This document shows positions 44,225 through 57,639 of a DNA stretch of 64,000 nucleotides, one piece after another (positions within the stretch are counted from its first letter, which is position 1; every line of letters begins with the position of its first letter). Source of the stretch: Ditylenchus dipsaci (Eukaryota > Nematoda > Chromadorea > Rhabditida > Anguinidae); contig SADC01000509.1 of assembly GCA_004194705.1 (NCBI GenBank), positions 19,410-83,409 of the forward strand, written 5' to 3'. The position numbers and the translations under genes were made by a program. The notes beneath the pieces are model-generated. The model searched no databases, was not told where the DNA came from, and worked only from the letters and a program-made list of their open reading frames with translations.

Positions 44225-45310
44225 TGATAGCCGTATGATGATAGCCTATTCAGATAAGCATCTTCTACCAGTGAAAATTAGAGCAAGTATTAGACCTTAA
44301 CAAATAAGGTCTAGAATTATACCTTATTCTACAAGGTCTCATCAATCATCAACACCTTCTTTGATATATCATGAAAGATGTTCATAATGAATTTATTTAT
44401 AACTTTTTTGTTTTTGAATAAAAAGGCTGAAAACAGTTTTTTGACTATATTTCATGCCCTTTAACATATACACAATAACAAAGATCCTATTTTGCTAAAA
44501 TAGAGCTTTGGATAATTGCTGTATATCACCGTAACAGTAGCAATTTTGAAAAATCTTGAGTATTTTACTATCAATGTGATGATATACAGCAATTGTCCGA
44601 AACTCTATTTTAGCAAAGTTTGATTTTTGTTAATGTGGATATGTTAAGGGCATAAAAAATAGTCAAAAAATTGTTTGCAGCCTTTTTCACTAAAAAATAA
44701 AACAACTTTAATGATATATCAAAGAAGGTGTATAAATGATACCTTATAAAATAAGGTATAATTCTAGACCTTATTTGTTAAGGTCTACTACTTGATCTAA
44801 TTAGGCTAGGTCAACCAAGACCACCTTGTCTGCCTTTTCACTAGTAAAAGAAGCTTATCTGAATGGGCACTTTAAAATGCTAGCAAATATGAGCAAAAAT
44901 AGTAGTTACCACCGATTACCACCTTTTCATGCTTTTAACTACTTCCAACATTGCAGTGGCCATAACTTTTTTTTCACTTCACCATATATATTTATGTTGT
45001 TTTTTTCACTCATTAAATTAACTATTCTGAGTTGAATAGTATAATCAGAATTGATTTATTGAAAAAAAAACCATCGGACAATCGTATTTTTTGCATTTTT
45101 AGAGAAAGATAGTTTGAAAATATGGTATTTCAGCTTGAAGTCAGAGAGAATAAACTATTGTCCGATGGTCTATTCGTTTAATAAATTTTGATTTTGATTA
45201 TACAATTCGACTCAAAATACTCGATTTAGTATGTGAAAAAAGCAACAAAAATATTTTAGCATGGCTTACAAAAAGTTATGGCCACTTTAAAGTTGCCTGA
45301 GTTTAAACAG
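44225..45310. mobile_element. Family E foldback joined to an ATCGGACAAT foldback
   Basis: The family E palindrome (about 44290-44795) has AGACCTTAACAAATAAGGTC at both ends. Its outer flanks also pair (GCATCTTCTACCAGTGAAAA and TTTTCACTAGTAAAAGAAGC). Directly after it a second palindrome (about 44930-45310) centres near 45115, with GGACAATCG and ATTGTCCGATGGTC near the centre and GTGGCCATAACTTTTT/AAAAAGTTATGGCCAC farther out. The same two-part arrangement recurs around 57200 and 57650-58520. Confidence 0.65.
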
Positions 45311-45479
45311 ATCAAGTTGGGTGTTTTCCTACCAACTTTATTAATATTGAAGATGGCAATTTTTCTTACCAAAAAGCCAAGCATCGTGTGTTCTTCACGT
45401 AATAGGAAGATTGAGGAAGAGTCATATATTCAATGACCATGAATAATCAAAGAAAGTATATTCACATATTGAACACCGA

Positions 45480-45615
45480 AAATCTTGAGTATTTTACTAT
45501 CGCTGTGGTGATATACAGCAATTGTCCGAAGCTCTATTTTAGCAAAGTAGGTTTTTTGAGTAGTTTTTTTGTTAATGCGGATATGTTAGGGGTCGTAAAA
45601 TATAGTCACTGCAGA
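45480..45615. mobile_element. Family E right-half fragment
   Basis: GAGTATTTTACTATCGCTGTG, ATACAGCAATTGTCCGAAGC and GCGGATATGTTAGGG follow the order of the family E arm. The left half is absent. Confidence 0.6.
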
Positions 45616-45619
45616 TAGA

Positions 45620-46180
45620 CATCCATCGAGGGCTCTTTCAGATTGTCTGTTCTTCAAGTCTGTTCTTGCGGGCGATCTCTGGCAGCATTTCTAAAGTCTC
45701 ACATAATGAAAATTTCGAGTAAGTATTTTGAAAGTCCGTTTTCGTGTGTTAAGTTGTACTAGCATTGGTTAAACTCTACTAACATGAAACTATCGAATTA
45801 GTGATCGATATAATTAAGTTCTATTTAATAGTTGTCTTTTCATCGCGTCTTATCTAAAATCATTTCAAAATTAAATTGTTAATTGCAGTGTTACATATCA
45901 GATTACACAGTCAATGAAAAACATGAATTTTCTCAATTATAAGTGACAGTCTTCATAATAGCCAAACCTCTATTACCGGGCAGAACAATTTGGTGGCCCA
46001 CATCAACATTCTTCGTGAGGGAGACCTGCTGTGGTATAGATCTCTTCGTGGCACTCAATGAAGTCCATTCAACTGTGTGCTCATTATACATAACAACGAC
46101 CGTAAGAAGGATTATGAATTCATAACATTTTATTCAACCAACAAAAACAAAAAGCGTGTATTACAAAACGTGCAAACTTA
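45620..46180. other. No gene recognised
   Basis: Short open frames only. A minus-strand segment near 45650-45700 (MLPEIARKNRLEEQTI) looks coding-like but is too short to call. Confidence 0.3.
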
Positions 46181-46185
46181 ACACA

Positions 46186-46374
46186 TTAATGAGACTCAAA
46201 AAGGATTTCCTGGTCGCAGTAGACAATTATCTGGCAGTTCAGCAGATTCTCTTCAGTTCTTGTGCGCACCCATTTGGTCATGAGTCCATCCGATGAAAAG
46301 ACTCGCTCCACGGGACTTCTGGTAGCAAGCACAGCAAATATTGACATGCAGTAGCGAATAACCTCCTCATTCTC
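46186..46374 (-). pseudogene. hAT-family transposase C-terminal exon
   Basis: On the minus strand, after acceptor TTGTATTTAG, the frame reads MSIFAVLATRSPVERVFSSD, then GLMTKW...RTRTEENLLNCQIIV and ends with a TAA. SPVERVFSSDGL is the hallmark of the hAT dimerisation region, and the RTRTEENL segment corresponds to its conserved R-x-R-L stretch. Upstream on the same strand (46400-47045) only broken frames are seen, so this is a truncated or decayed copy, different in sequence from the hAT remnant at 23.7 kb. It lies just left of the satellite. Confidence 0.75.
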
Positions 46375-46399
46375 CTAAATACAAGCACTGCGGTCATTT

Positions 46400-47118
46400 A
46401 AAAACTGTCGTTCGAAATGAAGAATGTGTACCTTGCTGCACAGTGTGGTTAAGATAGTGATTAAGTTTAACTATCTATCAGCAGAACGCGAAACTTCTGC
46501 AACTGAGCAACCAACTTGAGCACAACGGCTTTGTTCCCAGAAGCTTCGATTGCGATAGGTGGATCACTCTCATCTCTCGGCGGGCACCATCCAGGAAAGC
46601 AGTAAATTATTGGTCCTCACCTTCTTCTTCCATTTCCACTTCCGCGAAGAAATGAACGACCAAGGCTTGGGAAACTAAATGCAAATAACAATGGAACCGA
46701 AAATGTACTAAGTCATGAAGACGATTCGCGACAATTGGTCCACAGTCAATGTGTGCTCTATGAGATTCAGTTAGCCATTGTGTTGATGTCCATCAATGTA
46801 GAAGAAAGAAACAATTTATCGAAAAGCGAAGAATTGGATTGTACATGTAGTCGAATCTTTTTCTTATACCTTCTAGAAGCAAGTCGATGATAGGGCAGGG
46901 TCTGAAGTGAGAGGGATCGTAGTCTTAAATAAGGTATACAGGCTGAAGGAAGGTAAAAAGTCAGTGAAATATTCACCTTGATTCTTTCTAGGTGAGATCT
47001 TAGGTACTTGTCTATTGGGATGCAGCGAAATATCGTGATCTTCACTGCGTTTGGCTCTCCTTGATCACACGATATAAAGCTTGAGAATGCGAAACATCAC
47101 GCAAGTAATCAAAATTTC
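46400..47118 (-). other. Possible decayed hAT body
   Basis: A 92-codon minus frame (47045-46767) and segments such as AIEASGNKAVVLKLVAQLQK (46570-46480) are coding-like but carry no recognisable catalytic motif. They may be the degraded middle of the hAT copy. Confidence 0.3.
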
Positions 47119-50100
47119 CTACAACAAATAGTTGAGTTTAGTTTAGGTGTCATGATCATCAAACACTCACTTCAATACAACAAATAGTTGAGTTTAGTTT
47201 AGGTGTCATGATCATTAAACACTCACTTTAATACAACAAATAGTTGAGTTTAGTTTAGGTGTCATGATCATTAAACACTCACTTTAATACAACAAATAGT
47301 TGAGTTTAGTTTAGGTGTCATGATCATCAAACACTCACTTTAATACAACAAATAGTTGAGTTTAGTTTAGGTGTCATGATCATTAAACACTCACTTTAAT
47401 ACAACAAATAGTTGAGTTTAGTTTAGGTGTCATGATCATCAAACACTCACTTCAATACAACAAATAGTTGAGTTTAGTTTAGGTGTCATGATCATTAAAC
47501 ACTCACTTTAATACAACAAATAGTTGAGTTTAGTTTAGGTGTCATGATCATTAAACACTCACTTTAATACAACAAATAGTTGAGTTTAGTTTAGGTGTCA
47601 TGATCATCAAACACTCACTTTAATACAACAAATAGTTGAGTTTAGTTTAGGTGTCATGATCATTAAACACTCACTTTAATACAACAAATAGTTGAGTTTA
47701 GTTTAGGTGTCATGATCATTAAACACTCACTTTAATACAACAAATAGTTGAGTTTAGTTTAGGTGTCATGATCATCAAACACTCACTTTAATACAACAAA
47801 TAGTTGAGTTTAGTTTAGGTGTCATGATCATCAAACACTCACTTTAATACAACAAATAGTTGAGTTTAGTTTAGGTGTCATGATCATTAAACACTCACTT
47901 TAATACAACAATAGTTGAGTTTAGTTTAGGTGTCATGATCATCAAACACTCACTTTAATACAACAATAGTTGAGTTTAGTTTAGGTGTCATGATCATCAA
48001 ACACTCACTTTAATACAACAAATAGTTGAGTTTAGTTTAGGTGTCATGATCATCAAACACTCACTTTAATACAACAAATAGTTGAGTTTAGTTTAGGTGT
48101 CATGATCATTAAACACTCACTTTAATAAAACAAATAGTTGAGTTTAGTTTAGGTGTCATGATCATTAAACACTCACTTTAATACAACAAATAGTTGAGTT
48201 TAGTTTAGGTGTCATGATCATTAAACACTCACTTTAATACAACAAATAGTTGAGTTTAGTTTAGGTGTCATGATCATTAAACACTCACTTTAATACAACA
48301 AATAGTTGAGTTTAGTTTAGGTGTCATGATCATTAAACACTCACTACAACAAATAGTTGAGTTTAGTTTAGGTGTCATGATCATTAAACACTCACTTTAA
48401 TACAACAAATAGTTGAGTTTAGTTTAGGTGTCATGATCATCAAACACTCACTTTAATACAACAAATAGTTGAGTTTAGTTTAGGTGTCATGATCATTAAA
48501 CACTCACTTTAATAAACAAATAGTTGAGTTTAGTTTAGGTGTCATGATCATTAAACACTCACTTTAATACAACAAATAGTTGAGTTTAGTTTAGGTGTCA
48601 TGATCATTAAACACTCACTTTAATAAACAAATAGTTGAGTTTAGTTTAGGTGTCATGATCATTAAACACTCACTTTAATACAACAAATAGTTGAGTTTAG
48701 TTTAGGTGTCATGATCATTAAACACTCACTTTAATACAACAAATAGTTGAGTTTAGTTTAGGTGTCATGATCATTAAACACTCACTTTAATACAACAAAT
48801 AGTTGAGTTTAGTTTAGGTGTCATGATCATTAAACACTCACTTTAATAAACAAATAGTTGAGTTTAGTTTAGGTGTCATGATCATTAAACACTCACTTTA
48901 ATACAACAAATAGTTGAGTTTAGTTTAGGTGTCATGATCATTAAACACTCACTTTAATACAACAAATAGTTGAGTTTAGTTTAGGTGTCATGATCATTAA
49001 ACACTCACTTTAATACAACAAATAGTTGAGTTTAGTTTAGGTGTCATGATCATTAAACACTCACTTTAATACAACAAATAGTTGAGTTTAGTTTAGGTGT
49101 CATGATCATCAAACACTCACTTTAATACAACAAATAGTTGAGTTTAGTTTAGGTGTCATGATCATCAAACACTCACTTTAATACAACAAATAGTTGAGTT
49201 TAGTTTAGGTGTCATGATCATTAAACACTCACTTTAATACAACAAATAGTTGAGTTTAGTTTAGGTGTCATGATCATTAAACACTCACTTTAATACAACA
49301 AATAGTTGAGTTTAGTTTAGGTGTCATGATCATCAAACACTCACTTTAATACAACAAATAGTTGAGTTTAGTTTAGGTGTCATGATCATTAAACACTCAC
49401 TTTAATACAACAAATAGTTGAGTTTAGTTTAGGTGTCATGATCATTAAACACTCACTTTAATACAACAAATAGTTGAGTTTAGTTTAGGTGTCATGATCA
49501 TTAAACACTCACTTTAATACAACAAATAGTTGAGTTAGTTTAGGTGTCATGATCATTAAACACTCACTTTAATACAACAAATAGTTGAGTTTAGTTTAGG
49601 TGTCATGATCATTAAACACTCACTTCAATACAACAAATAGTTGAGTTTAGTTTAGGTGTCATGATCATCAAACACTCACTTTAATACAACAAATAGTTGA
49701 GTTTAGTTTAGGTGTCATGATCATTAAACACTCACTTTAATACAACAAATAGTTGAGTTTAGTTTAGGTGTCATGATCATTAAACACTCACTTTAATACA
49801 ACAAATAGTTGAGTTTAGTTTAGGTGTCATGATCATTAACACTCACTTTAATACAACAAATAGTTGAGTTTAGTTTAGGTGTCATGATCATTAAACACTC
49901 ACTTTAATACAACAAATAGTTGAGTTTAGTTTAGGTGTCATGATCATTAAACACTCACTTTAATACAACAAATAGTTGAGTTTAGTTTAGGTGTCATGAT
50001 CATTAAACACTCACTTTAATACAACAAATAGTTGAGTTTAGTTTAGGTGTCATGATCATTAAACACTCACTTAATACAACAAATAGTTGAGTTTAGTTTA

Positions 50101-53100
50101 GGTGTCATGATCATTAAACACTCACTTTAATACAACAAATAGTTGAGTTTAGTTTAGGTGTCATGATCATCAAACACTCACTTTAATACAACAAATAGTT
50201 GAGTTTAGTTTAGGTGTCATGATCATCAAACACTCACTTTAATACAACAAATAGTTGAGTTTAGTTTAGGTGTCATGATCATTAACACTCACTTTATACA
50301 ACAAATAGTTGAGTTTAGTTTAGGTGTCATGATCATTAAACACTCACTTTAATACAACAAATAGTTGAGTTTAGTTTAGGTGTCATGATCATCAAACACT
50401 CACTTTAATACAACAAATAGTTGAGTTTAGTTTAGGTGTCATGATCATTAAACACTCACTTTAATACAACAAATAGTTGAGTTTAGTTTAGGTGTCATGA
50501 TCATCAAACACTCACTTTAATACAACAAATAGTTGAGTTTAGTTTAGGTGTCATGATCATCAAACACTCACTTTAATACAACAAATAGTTGAGTTTAGTT
50601 TAGGTGTCATGATCATCAAACACTCACTTAATACAACAAATAGTTGAGTTTAGTTTAGGTGTCATGATCATCAAACACTCACTTTAATACAACAAATAGT
50701 TGAGTTTAGTTTAGGTGTCATGATCATTAAACACTCACTTAATACAACAAATAGTTGAGTTTAGTTTAGGTGTCATGATCATTAAACACTCACTTTAATA
50801 CAACAAATAGTTGAGTTTAGTTTAGGTGTCATGATCATAAACACTCACTTTAATACAACAAATAGTTGAGTTTAGTTTAGGTGTCATGATCATTAAACAC
50901 TCACTTTAATAAAACAAATAGTTGAGTTTAGTTTAGGTGTCATGATCATTAAACACTCACTTTAATACAACAAATAGTTGAGTTTAGTTTAGGTGTCATG
51001 ATCATTAAACACTCACTTTAATACAACAAATAGTTGAGTTTAGTTTAGGTGTCATGATCATTAAACACTCACTTTAATACAACAAATAGTTGAGTTTAGT
51101 TTAGGTGTCATGATCATTAAACACTCACTTTAATACAACAAATAGTTGAGTTTAGTTTAGGTGTCATGATCATTAAACACTCACTTCAATACAACAAATA
51201 GTTGAGTTTAGTTTAGGTGTCATGATCATTAAACACTCACTTTAATACAACAAATAGTTGAGTTTAGTTTAGGTGTCATGATCATTAAACACTCACTTTA
51301 ATACAACAAATAGTTGAGTTTAGTTTAGGTGTCATGATCATTAAACACTCACTTTAATACAACAAATAGTTGAGTTTAGTTTAGGTGTCATGATCATTAA
51401 ACACTCACTTTAATACAACAAATAGTTGAGTTTAGTTTAGGTGTCATGATCATTAAACACTCACTTCAATAAAACAAATAGTTGAGTTTAGTTTAGGTGT
51501 CATGATCATTAAACACTCACTTTAATACAACAAATAGTTGAGTTTAGTTTAGGTGTCATGATCATTAAACACTCACTTCAATAAAACAAATAGTTGAGTT
51601 TAGTTTAGGTGTCATGATCATTAAACACTCACTTTAATACAACAAATAGTTGAGTTTAGTTTAGGTGTCATGATCATCAAACACTCACTTTAATACAACA
51701 AATAGTTGAGTTTAGTTTAGGTGTCATGATCATTAAACACTCACTTTAATACAACAAATAGTTGAGTTTAGTTTAGGTGTCATGATCATAAACACTCACT
51801 TTAATACAACAAATAGTTGAGTTTAGTTTAGGTGTCATGATCATTAAACACTCACTTTAATACAACAAATAGTTGAGTTTAGTTTAGGTGTCATGATCAT
51901 TAAACACTCACTTTAATACAACAAATAGTTGAGTTTAGTTTAGGTGTCATGATCATTAAACACTCACTTTAATACAACAAATAGTTGAGTTTAGTTTAGG
52001 TGTCATGATCATTAAACACTCACTTTAATACAAAAATAGTTGAGTTTAGTTTAGGTGTCATGATCATTAAACACTCACTTTAATACAACAAATAGTTGAG
52101 TTTAGTTTAGGTGTCATGATCATCAAACACTCACTTTAATACAACAAATAGTTGAGTTTAGTTTAGGTGTCATGATCATTAAACACTCACTTTAATACAA
52201 CAAATAGTTGAGTTTAGTTTAGGTGTCATGATCATTAAACACTCACTTCAATACAACAAATAGTTGAGTTTAGTTTAGGTGTCATGATCATTAAACACTC
52301 ACTTTAATACAACAAATAGTTGAGTTTAGTTTAGGTGTCATGATCATTAAACACTCACTTTAATACAACAAATAGTTGAGTTTAGTTTAGGTGTCATGAT
52401 CATTAAACACTCACTTTAATACAACAAATAGTTGAGTTTAGTTTAGGTGTCATGATCATTAAACACTCACTTTAATACAACAAATAGTTGAGTTTAGTTT
52501 AGGTGTCATGATCATTAAACACTCACTTTAATACAACAAATAGTTGAGTTTAGTTTAGGTGTCATGATCATTAACACTCACTTTAATACAACAAATAGTT
52601 GAGTTTAGTTTAGGTGTCATGATCATTAAACACTCACTTTAATACAACAAATAGTTGAGTTTAGTTTAGGTGTCATGATCATTAAACACTCACTTTAATA
52701 CAACAAATAGTTGAGTTTAGTTTAGGTGTCATGATCATTAAACACTCACTTTAATAAAACAAATAGTTGAGTTTAGTTTAGGTGTCATGATCATTAAACA
52801 CTCACTTTAATACAACAAATAGTTGAGTTTAGTTTAGGTGTCATGATCATCAAACACTCACTTTAATACAACAAATAGTTGAGTTTAGTTTAGGTGTCAT
52901 GATCATTAAACACTCACTTTAATACAACAAATAGTTGAGTTTAGTTTAGGTGTCATGATCATTAAACACTCACTTTAATACAACAAATAGTTGAGTTTAG
53001 TTTAGGTGTCATGATCATTAAACACTCACTTTAATACAACAAATAGTTGAGTTTAGTTTAGGTGTCATGATCATTAAACACTCACTTTAATACAACAAAT

Positions 53101-53850
53101 AGTTGAGTTTAGTTTAGGTGTCATGATCATCAAACACTCACTTTAATACAACAAATAGTTGAGTTTAGTTTAGGTGTCATGATCATCAAACACTCACTTT
53201 AATACAACAAATAGTTGAGTTTAGTTTAGGTGTCATGATCATTAAACACTCACTTTAATACAACAAATAGTTGAGTTTAGTTTAGGTGTCATGATCATTA
53301 AACACTCACTTTAATAAAACAAATAGTTGAGTTTAGTTTAGGTGTCATGATCATTAAACACTCACTTAAATACAACAAATAGTTGAGTTTAGTTTAGGTG
53401 TCATGATCATTAAACACTCACTTTAATACAACAAATAGTTGAGTTTAGTTTAGGTGTCATGATCATTCAAACACTCACTTTAATACAACAAATAGTTGAG
53501 TTTAGTTTAGGTGTCATGATCATTAAACACTCACTTTAATAAAACAAATAGTTGAGTTTAGTTTAGGTGTCATGATCATTAACACTCACTTTAATACAAC
53601 AAATAGTTGAGTTTAGTTTAGGTGTCATGATCATCAAACACTCACTTTAATACAACAAATAGTTGAGTTTAGTTTAGGTGTCATGATCATTAAACACTCA
53701 CTTTAATAAACAAATAGTTGAGTTTAGTTTAGGTGTCATGATCATCAAACACTCACTTTAATACAACAAATAGTTGAGTTTAGTTTAGGTGTCATGATCA
53801 TCAAACACTCACTTTAATACAACAAACAGTTGAGTTTAGTTTAGGTTTTT
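47118..53850. repeat. 56-bp satellite array, about 120 copies
   Basis: A homogeneous head-to-tail array. The unit includes AACAAATAGTTGAGTTTAGT, GTGTCATGATCAT and AAACACTCACTTTAATAC. The centre GTGTcATGATCATnaaACAC is an imperfect palindrome. Variation is mainly one C/T position after ATGATCAT, a second in ACTT(T/C)AATAC, and small deletions near AATACAACAAA. Divergence is very low. No coding potential, no spacers and no embedded insertions are seen. Confidence 0.97.
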
Positions 53851-54160
53851 CGATCTGAGAAAAAAATTTTTTTGAACAACAGGGGTATCATGGTTTTTGT
53901 CGAAATTTCAAAAAAAATAAGAGCTGCATAGGAAGAGAAGGGAATAAAAAAGGGCCATTTTATTGCAGAACTTTAGAAACGTAAATGATTGTATACTTCG
54001 ACTGGCTCACTCGTTTTTCAACTGGGACGTGGCAAAAAGAGACTCTATATGCATTTTTTCATATTTTTTTTATATTTGAAATTTTGATTTAAAAACAGTG
54101 ATACCATGTGGTTCGAATTTTTTCTCAGAACTAAAAAAACACGCGGCTTGAGAGGGAAGG
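53843..54160. mobile_element. Shortened module-A foldback at the satellite edge
   Basis: TTTCGATCTGAGAAAAAAAT with a GAACAACAGGGGTATCATGG segment on the left pairs with GTGATACCATGTGGTTCGAA and TTTTTTCTCAGAACTAAAAA on the right. GGAAGAGAAGGGAATAAAAA and GGCAAAAAGAGACTCTATAT lie between them, but the 104-bp core is missing. The last satellite unit breaks off at TTTAGGTTTTTCG where this element starts. Confidence 0.65.
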
Positions 54161-55360
54161 TATTCGTTATGTCTTTGTCTTTGCCCCAGAAAATAACCGC
54201 TGCATGTGTAGAAAAACACTGTGGTCTCCACAAGGACTGAGCATTGAGTCTAGAAAGCCAGAGAGTCCCACTGGGATCGTTTTTTTCCGGACATCAGGTG
54301 AAGGAGAAACACAATCAGAGGTTCAGGACACAATGGATTGCTCTTGCAAGATAGAGGATGAAATAAATTAATCATGTAGTTGAACCTTCGGTACACTAGC
54401 CCCCACCCCCTCGAATTCGACCCAGCTGGGTCCGACATTTTCACCTCCATGCAGTCAAACTTCGATGTATGGATATATTGAATTTCAGCAAAAGCTATGC
54501 AATTACTTCATGGTGTTTGTTCCATAGTGTTTGTTCCCCAACTTCAGGAAGAGATAGCCTGAAAATATGAGACTTCAGTCTGAAGTGGGAGAAAATTAAT
54601 CATTGTCCAATGCTCTATTTTTTTTTGATGAAACGATTTTTATGATATCATTCAATTCAGATCAGTCGATTTATTGAGAGGGCTATATCCTCCTCCCCCT
54701 CGCTACGTCTATATTTCAGGGTATACATTTTTTGTAGAAGGCTAGCCCTCCTGGATGTGAATCTTGCGTGGAAGATGATAACTTTTTAGACGTAGCTCTC
54801 AGCTTATATCTCCGTGACAAAAGTAATTAAAAGTAATAATTGTTGGCCATCACGCTCCATAATATTACCTCAATTCCAAGTCTTTTTTTTGCATGAATGA
54901 CTTGTTAATTGTGATGGCCCAAATCAAAGTGGCTATTTCAATGGTAAACTGAGCAATTGCCTTGGAGAAAGCAGAAGCTTAGCAGAAGTTTGTGCCTCAA
55001 TATGGTTTGTGTTTGCAAATTTTCACTGGTAATCTGAAATATTATAATTTTCTATTTTTCAGATGTGCCCTACTTATAGCTTTTGGTCTGCCGAAACGTA
55101 AGAATTACGCATGGCTTCCTGAATTTTGCTAGAGTAGGTGTGAATAAAAGATCATCAGCCACTAGCAGGTTTGTTAGAAAGGCGGGGGGTTTATGCTGCG
55201 TGGAAACAAAACCAGGGAAATTTTTCAACACACCTTTAAATAGGTGCATCATTCTGGGAACCGCCATGCCTGTGACAGACTCCGTAAAAGTCATTTGTAC
55301 GGGATAATATCCCAAGTTGAAATTTATCCCAAGTCGAATTTAGTGTAAAACCCAGATCAA
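54160..55360. other. Unassigned; overlapping open frames near 55.1-55.3 kb
   Basis: TGCAGTCAAACTTCGATGTA at 54450 resembles a pogo-type end. Overlapping frames of 74 (+) and 81 (-) codons at 55070-55315 have no recognisable domain, and I cannot tell whether either is real. Confidence 0.3.
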
Positions 55361-55425
55361 ATACTAGACGTTAACAAATAAGGTCTAGTATTATACCTTA
55401 TTCATAAGGTATCATTCAAAATTGC
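55360..55425. mobile_element. Solo family E terminal repeat
   Basis: GACGTTAACAAATAAGGTCT followed by AGTATTATACCTTATTCATA and AAGGTATCATT are the terminal hairpins of family E, without the interior. Confidence 0.6.
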
Positions 55426-55429
55426 CGAA

Positions 55430-56640
55430 ACTGTAAGTCAAAAGACAAAAAATAGTAGTATTTGGTGTTAAATATACCAATATAAAACTTAGGTGGGAGT
55501 AAAAACCCCAACTTTTTATTTGCCGCGAATTTGTCCGACGACATATCCCAAGTCGAAATTTAGTATAAACCCAGATAAGGCGGTATAAGGTGAATGGTAT
55601 GAAGTATCATATTTTTGGCATCGAATGTATTTAGTGCAAAAATAAAACGATAAAAAATGTTGTTGTCTTAATGAAGTTTCACTTTTCAGCTAAAATTACA
55701 TAGCATTACGAAAGCTCTTCAAATCGATTCATGAGAATAATTATTTATATTTCTACAAAGGGACCTTATTCGGTGCTGACGCCATTAATTTTTGGCAATA
55801 CCTTTGAGTTCGGTTCAAAAAAGAGCCGACTATGGGAGACGGTAAACACGAATATGAGGTTAACTTCTCTATCTGATCACTCTTCGTGAAGGAAATTCTA
55901 TACTCAAGCCACGCTACCTGATTATTACAAAACGTCTATCCTAGTTCAATTGGTTGCATCGATAGAGGCCAAGATTGTGAGGACATACCAACCTGAACCG
56001 TACCAAAATTAGTGTAATAGAGTGTATTTGTAAAGCGTTTGTTGTTATTTGTAATAGCAAAGTTGACTGTATCAGCGAAGTTGATTTTTTTGGCAATTTT
56101 TTGACTATACTTCATGCCTTTCAATACAGTCGACGCTCTATATAACGAACTCTCGAAATAACGAACACCTAGAGTGGTCCCGACATATGAAATGACGCTC
56201 GATATAACGACTTTCAACAAATTCCAATACAAAATTGTGTTTTATTTCAAAATTTCAGCCAAAATTTTCACAGATTCAATTCTCTAACTTTTATATGTAT
56301 ATGTATATATATTTATTAATAGTCATCGAATATATCTCTCTTCGTCAGTTTTCCTATAGCGTGAACAACACAAAGCTTAGTTTTTTGATAAGAAAATCGG
56401 CAACTTCAATATTAATAACGTTGGTAGAAAATCACCCAACTTTATTTGTTCACACCGAGGCAACTTTAAAGCGACCAAACTGCTTGATCACTATATGCTT
56501 TGGGTCTTTGTATTTGGATGGCCCTTGATGATCAAGGTGTGAATATGTGAATACACCTTTTTGCATACAGCTTTTGATGTTAATCGGTGTAAACAGATGA
56601 AGTTGATTTTTTCTACCGACTTTATTGATATTGAAGTGGC
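55430..56640. other. No gene seen; pogo-like MITE end near 56130
   Basis: TACAGTCGACGCTCTATATAACGAAC at 56127 (landmark) with CTCGATATAACGACTTTC about 80 bp later resembles the AACG-bearing MITE ends at 61345. A degenerate module-A end (AACACGAATATGAGG) lies at 55847. Confidence 0.4.
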
Positions 56641-56649
56641 AAGTCGTCA

Positions 56650-57175
56650 AATATCAAACCTCAACAAATAAGGTCTAAAATTATACCTTATTTCATAAGG
56701 TATCATCAATAACACCTTCTTTGATATATCATGAAAGATGTTCATACTGAATTTATTCATAACTTTTTTGTTTTTGAATAAAAAAGGCTGAAAACAATTT
56801 TTTGGCTATATTTCATGCCCCTTAACATATCCACATTAACAAAAACCTACTTTGCTAAAATAGAGCTTGGACAATTGCTGTATATCACCACAGCCACAGT
56901 GAAATGTTCAAGATTTTTTAAAATTCTGCTATGGTAATATACAGCAATTGTCCGAGCTCTATTGTCACAAAGTTTAACTTTTGTTGATGTGGATATGTTA
57001 AGGGGCATGAAATATAGTCAAAAAATTGTTTTCAGCCTTTTTTATTCAAAACAAAAAAGTTATGAATAAATTTAGTATGAACACCTTAAATGATATATCA
57101 AAGAAGGTGTATTGATGATACCTTATAAAATAGGTATAATACTAGACCTTATTTGTTAAGGTCTGATATTCGATC
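56650..57175. mobile_element. Family E foldback, best-preserved copy
   Basis: The ends ATCAAACCTCAACAAATAAGG and CCTTATTTGTTAAGGTCTGAT pair. The arms mirror each other through ACCTTCTTTGATATATCA, TTTTTGTTTTTGAATAAAAA, CATGCCCCTTAACATATCC and ACAATTGCTGTATATCACCA, with the centre near 56925. Confidence 0.75.
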
Positions 57176-57294
57176 TAATTTGGCTAGGTCAGCATAAACC
57201 ACCTTGTCTGCATTTTCACTGTAGAAGAAGCTTATCTGAATAGGGACCTTAAAATGCTGGCAAATATGAGCAAATTAGTTAATTAAACTGGTAG

Positions 57295-57515
57295 ACGGAA
57301 ATTGGAAACAGCGTGAGCACACCCAAACCACTAATATCGGCGCCAAACCACCGGGGAGAAGCCCAAACCACGTGGGCAGACCGAACAACAAGAATCAGGC
57401 CTAGAATCAGGAATTGGGTCCAAACCACGTGGACACACTCGAACCACCAGGATGGGGCAAAATCACCAGGATGGGGCTCGAACCACGTGCGCACATTCGA
57501 ATCACTTACAAATGC
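57295..57515. repeat. Degenerate CCAAACCACGTGGGC repeat
   Basis: About ten imperfect units with AAACCACGTGGAC, GAACCACCAGGATGGGG and similar variants. Open frames on both strands are Pro/His or Val/Trp-rich artefacts. Confidence 0.55.
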
Positions 57516-57639
57516 TGGGACAATGCGGCATCTACCGCATAGGCGCTTTTTAGTCATATACTATACCTCAAAAAAAAGGTCTAGTGAGGTGTCACAACGT
57601 TTATACCAGGGTTGCCAGACGTCCTTATTAATAAGATTG

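Noticed and set aside
47118..53850. CRISPR array
   Set aside because: The repeat is head-to-tail without unique spacers, in a eukaryotic context with introns; it is a satellite.
55070..55315. Overlapping 74- and 81-residue frames as a gene
   Set aside because: Both strands are open with no start context, splice signal or recognised domain to favour one.
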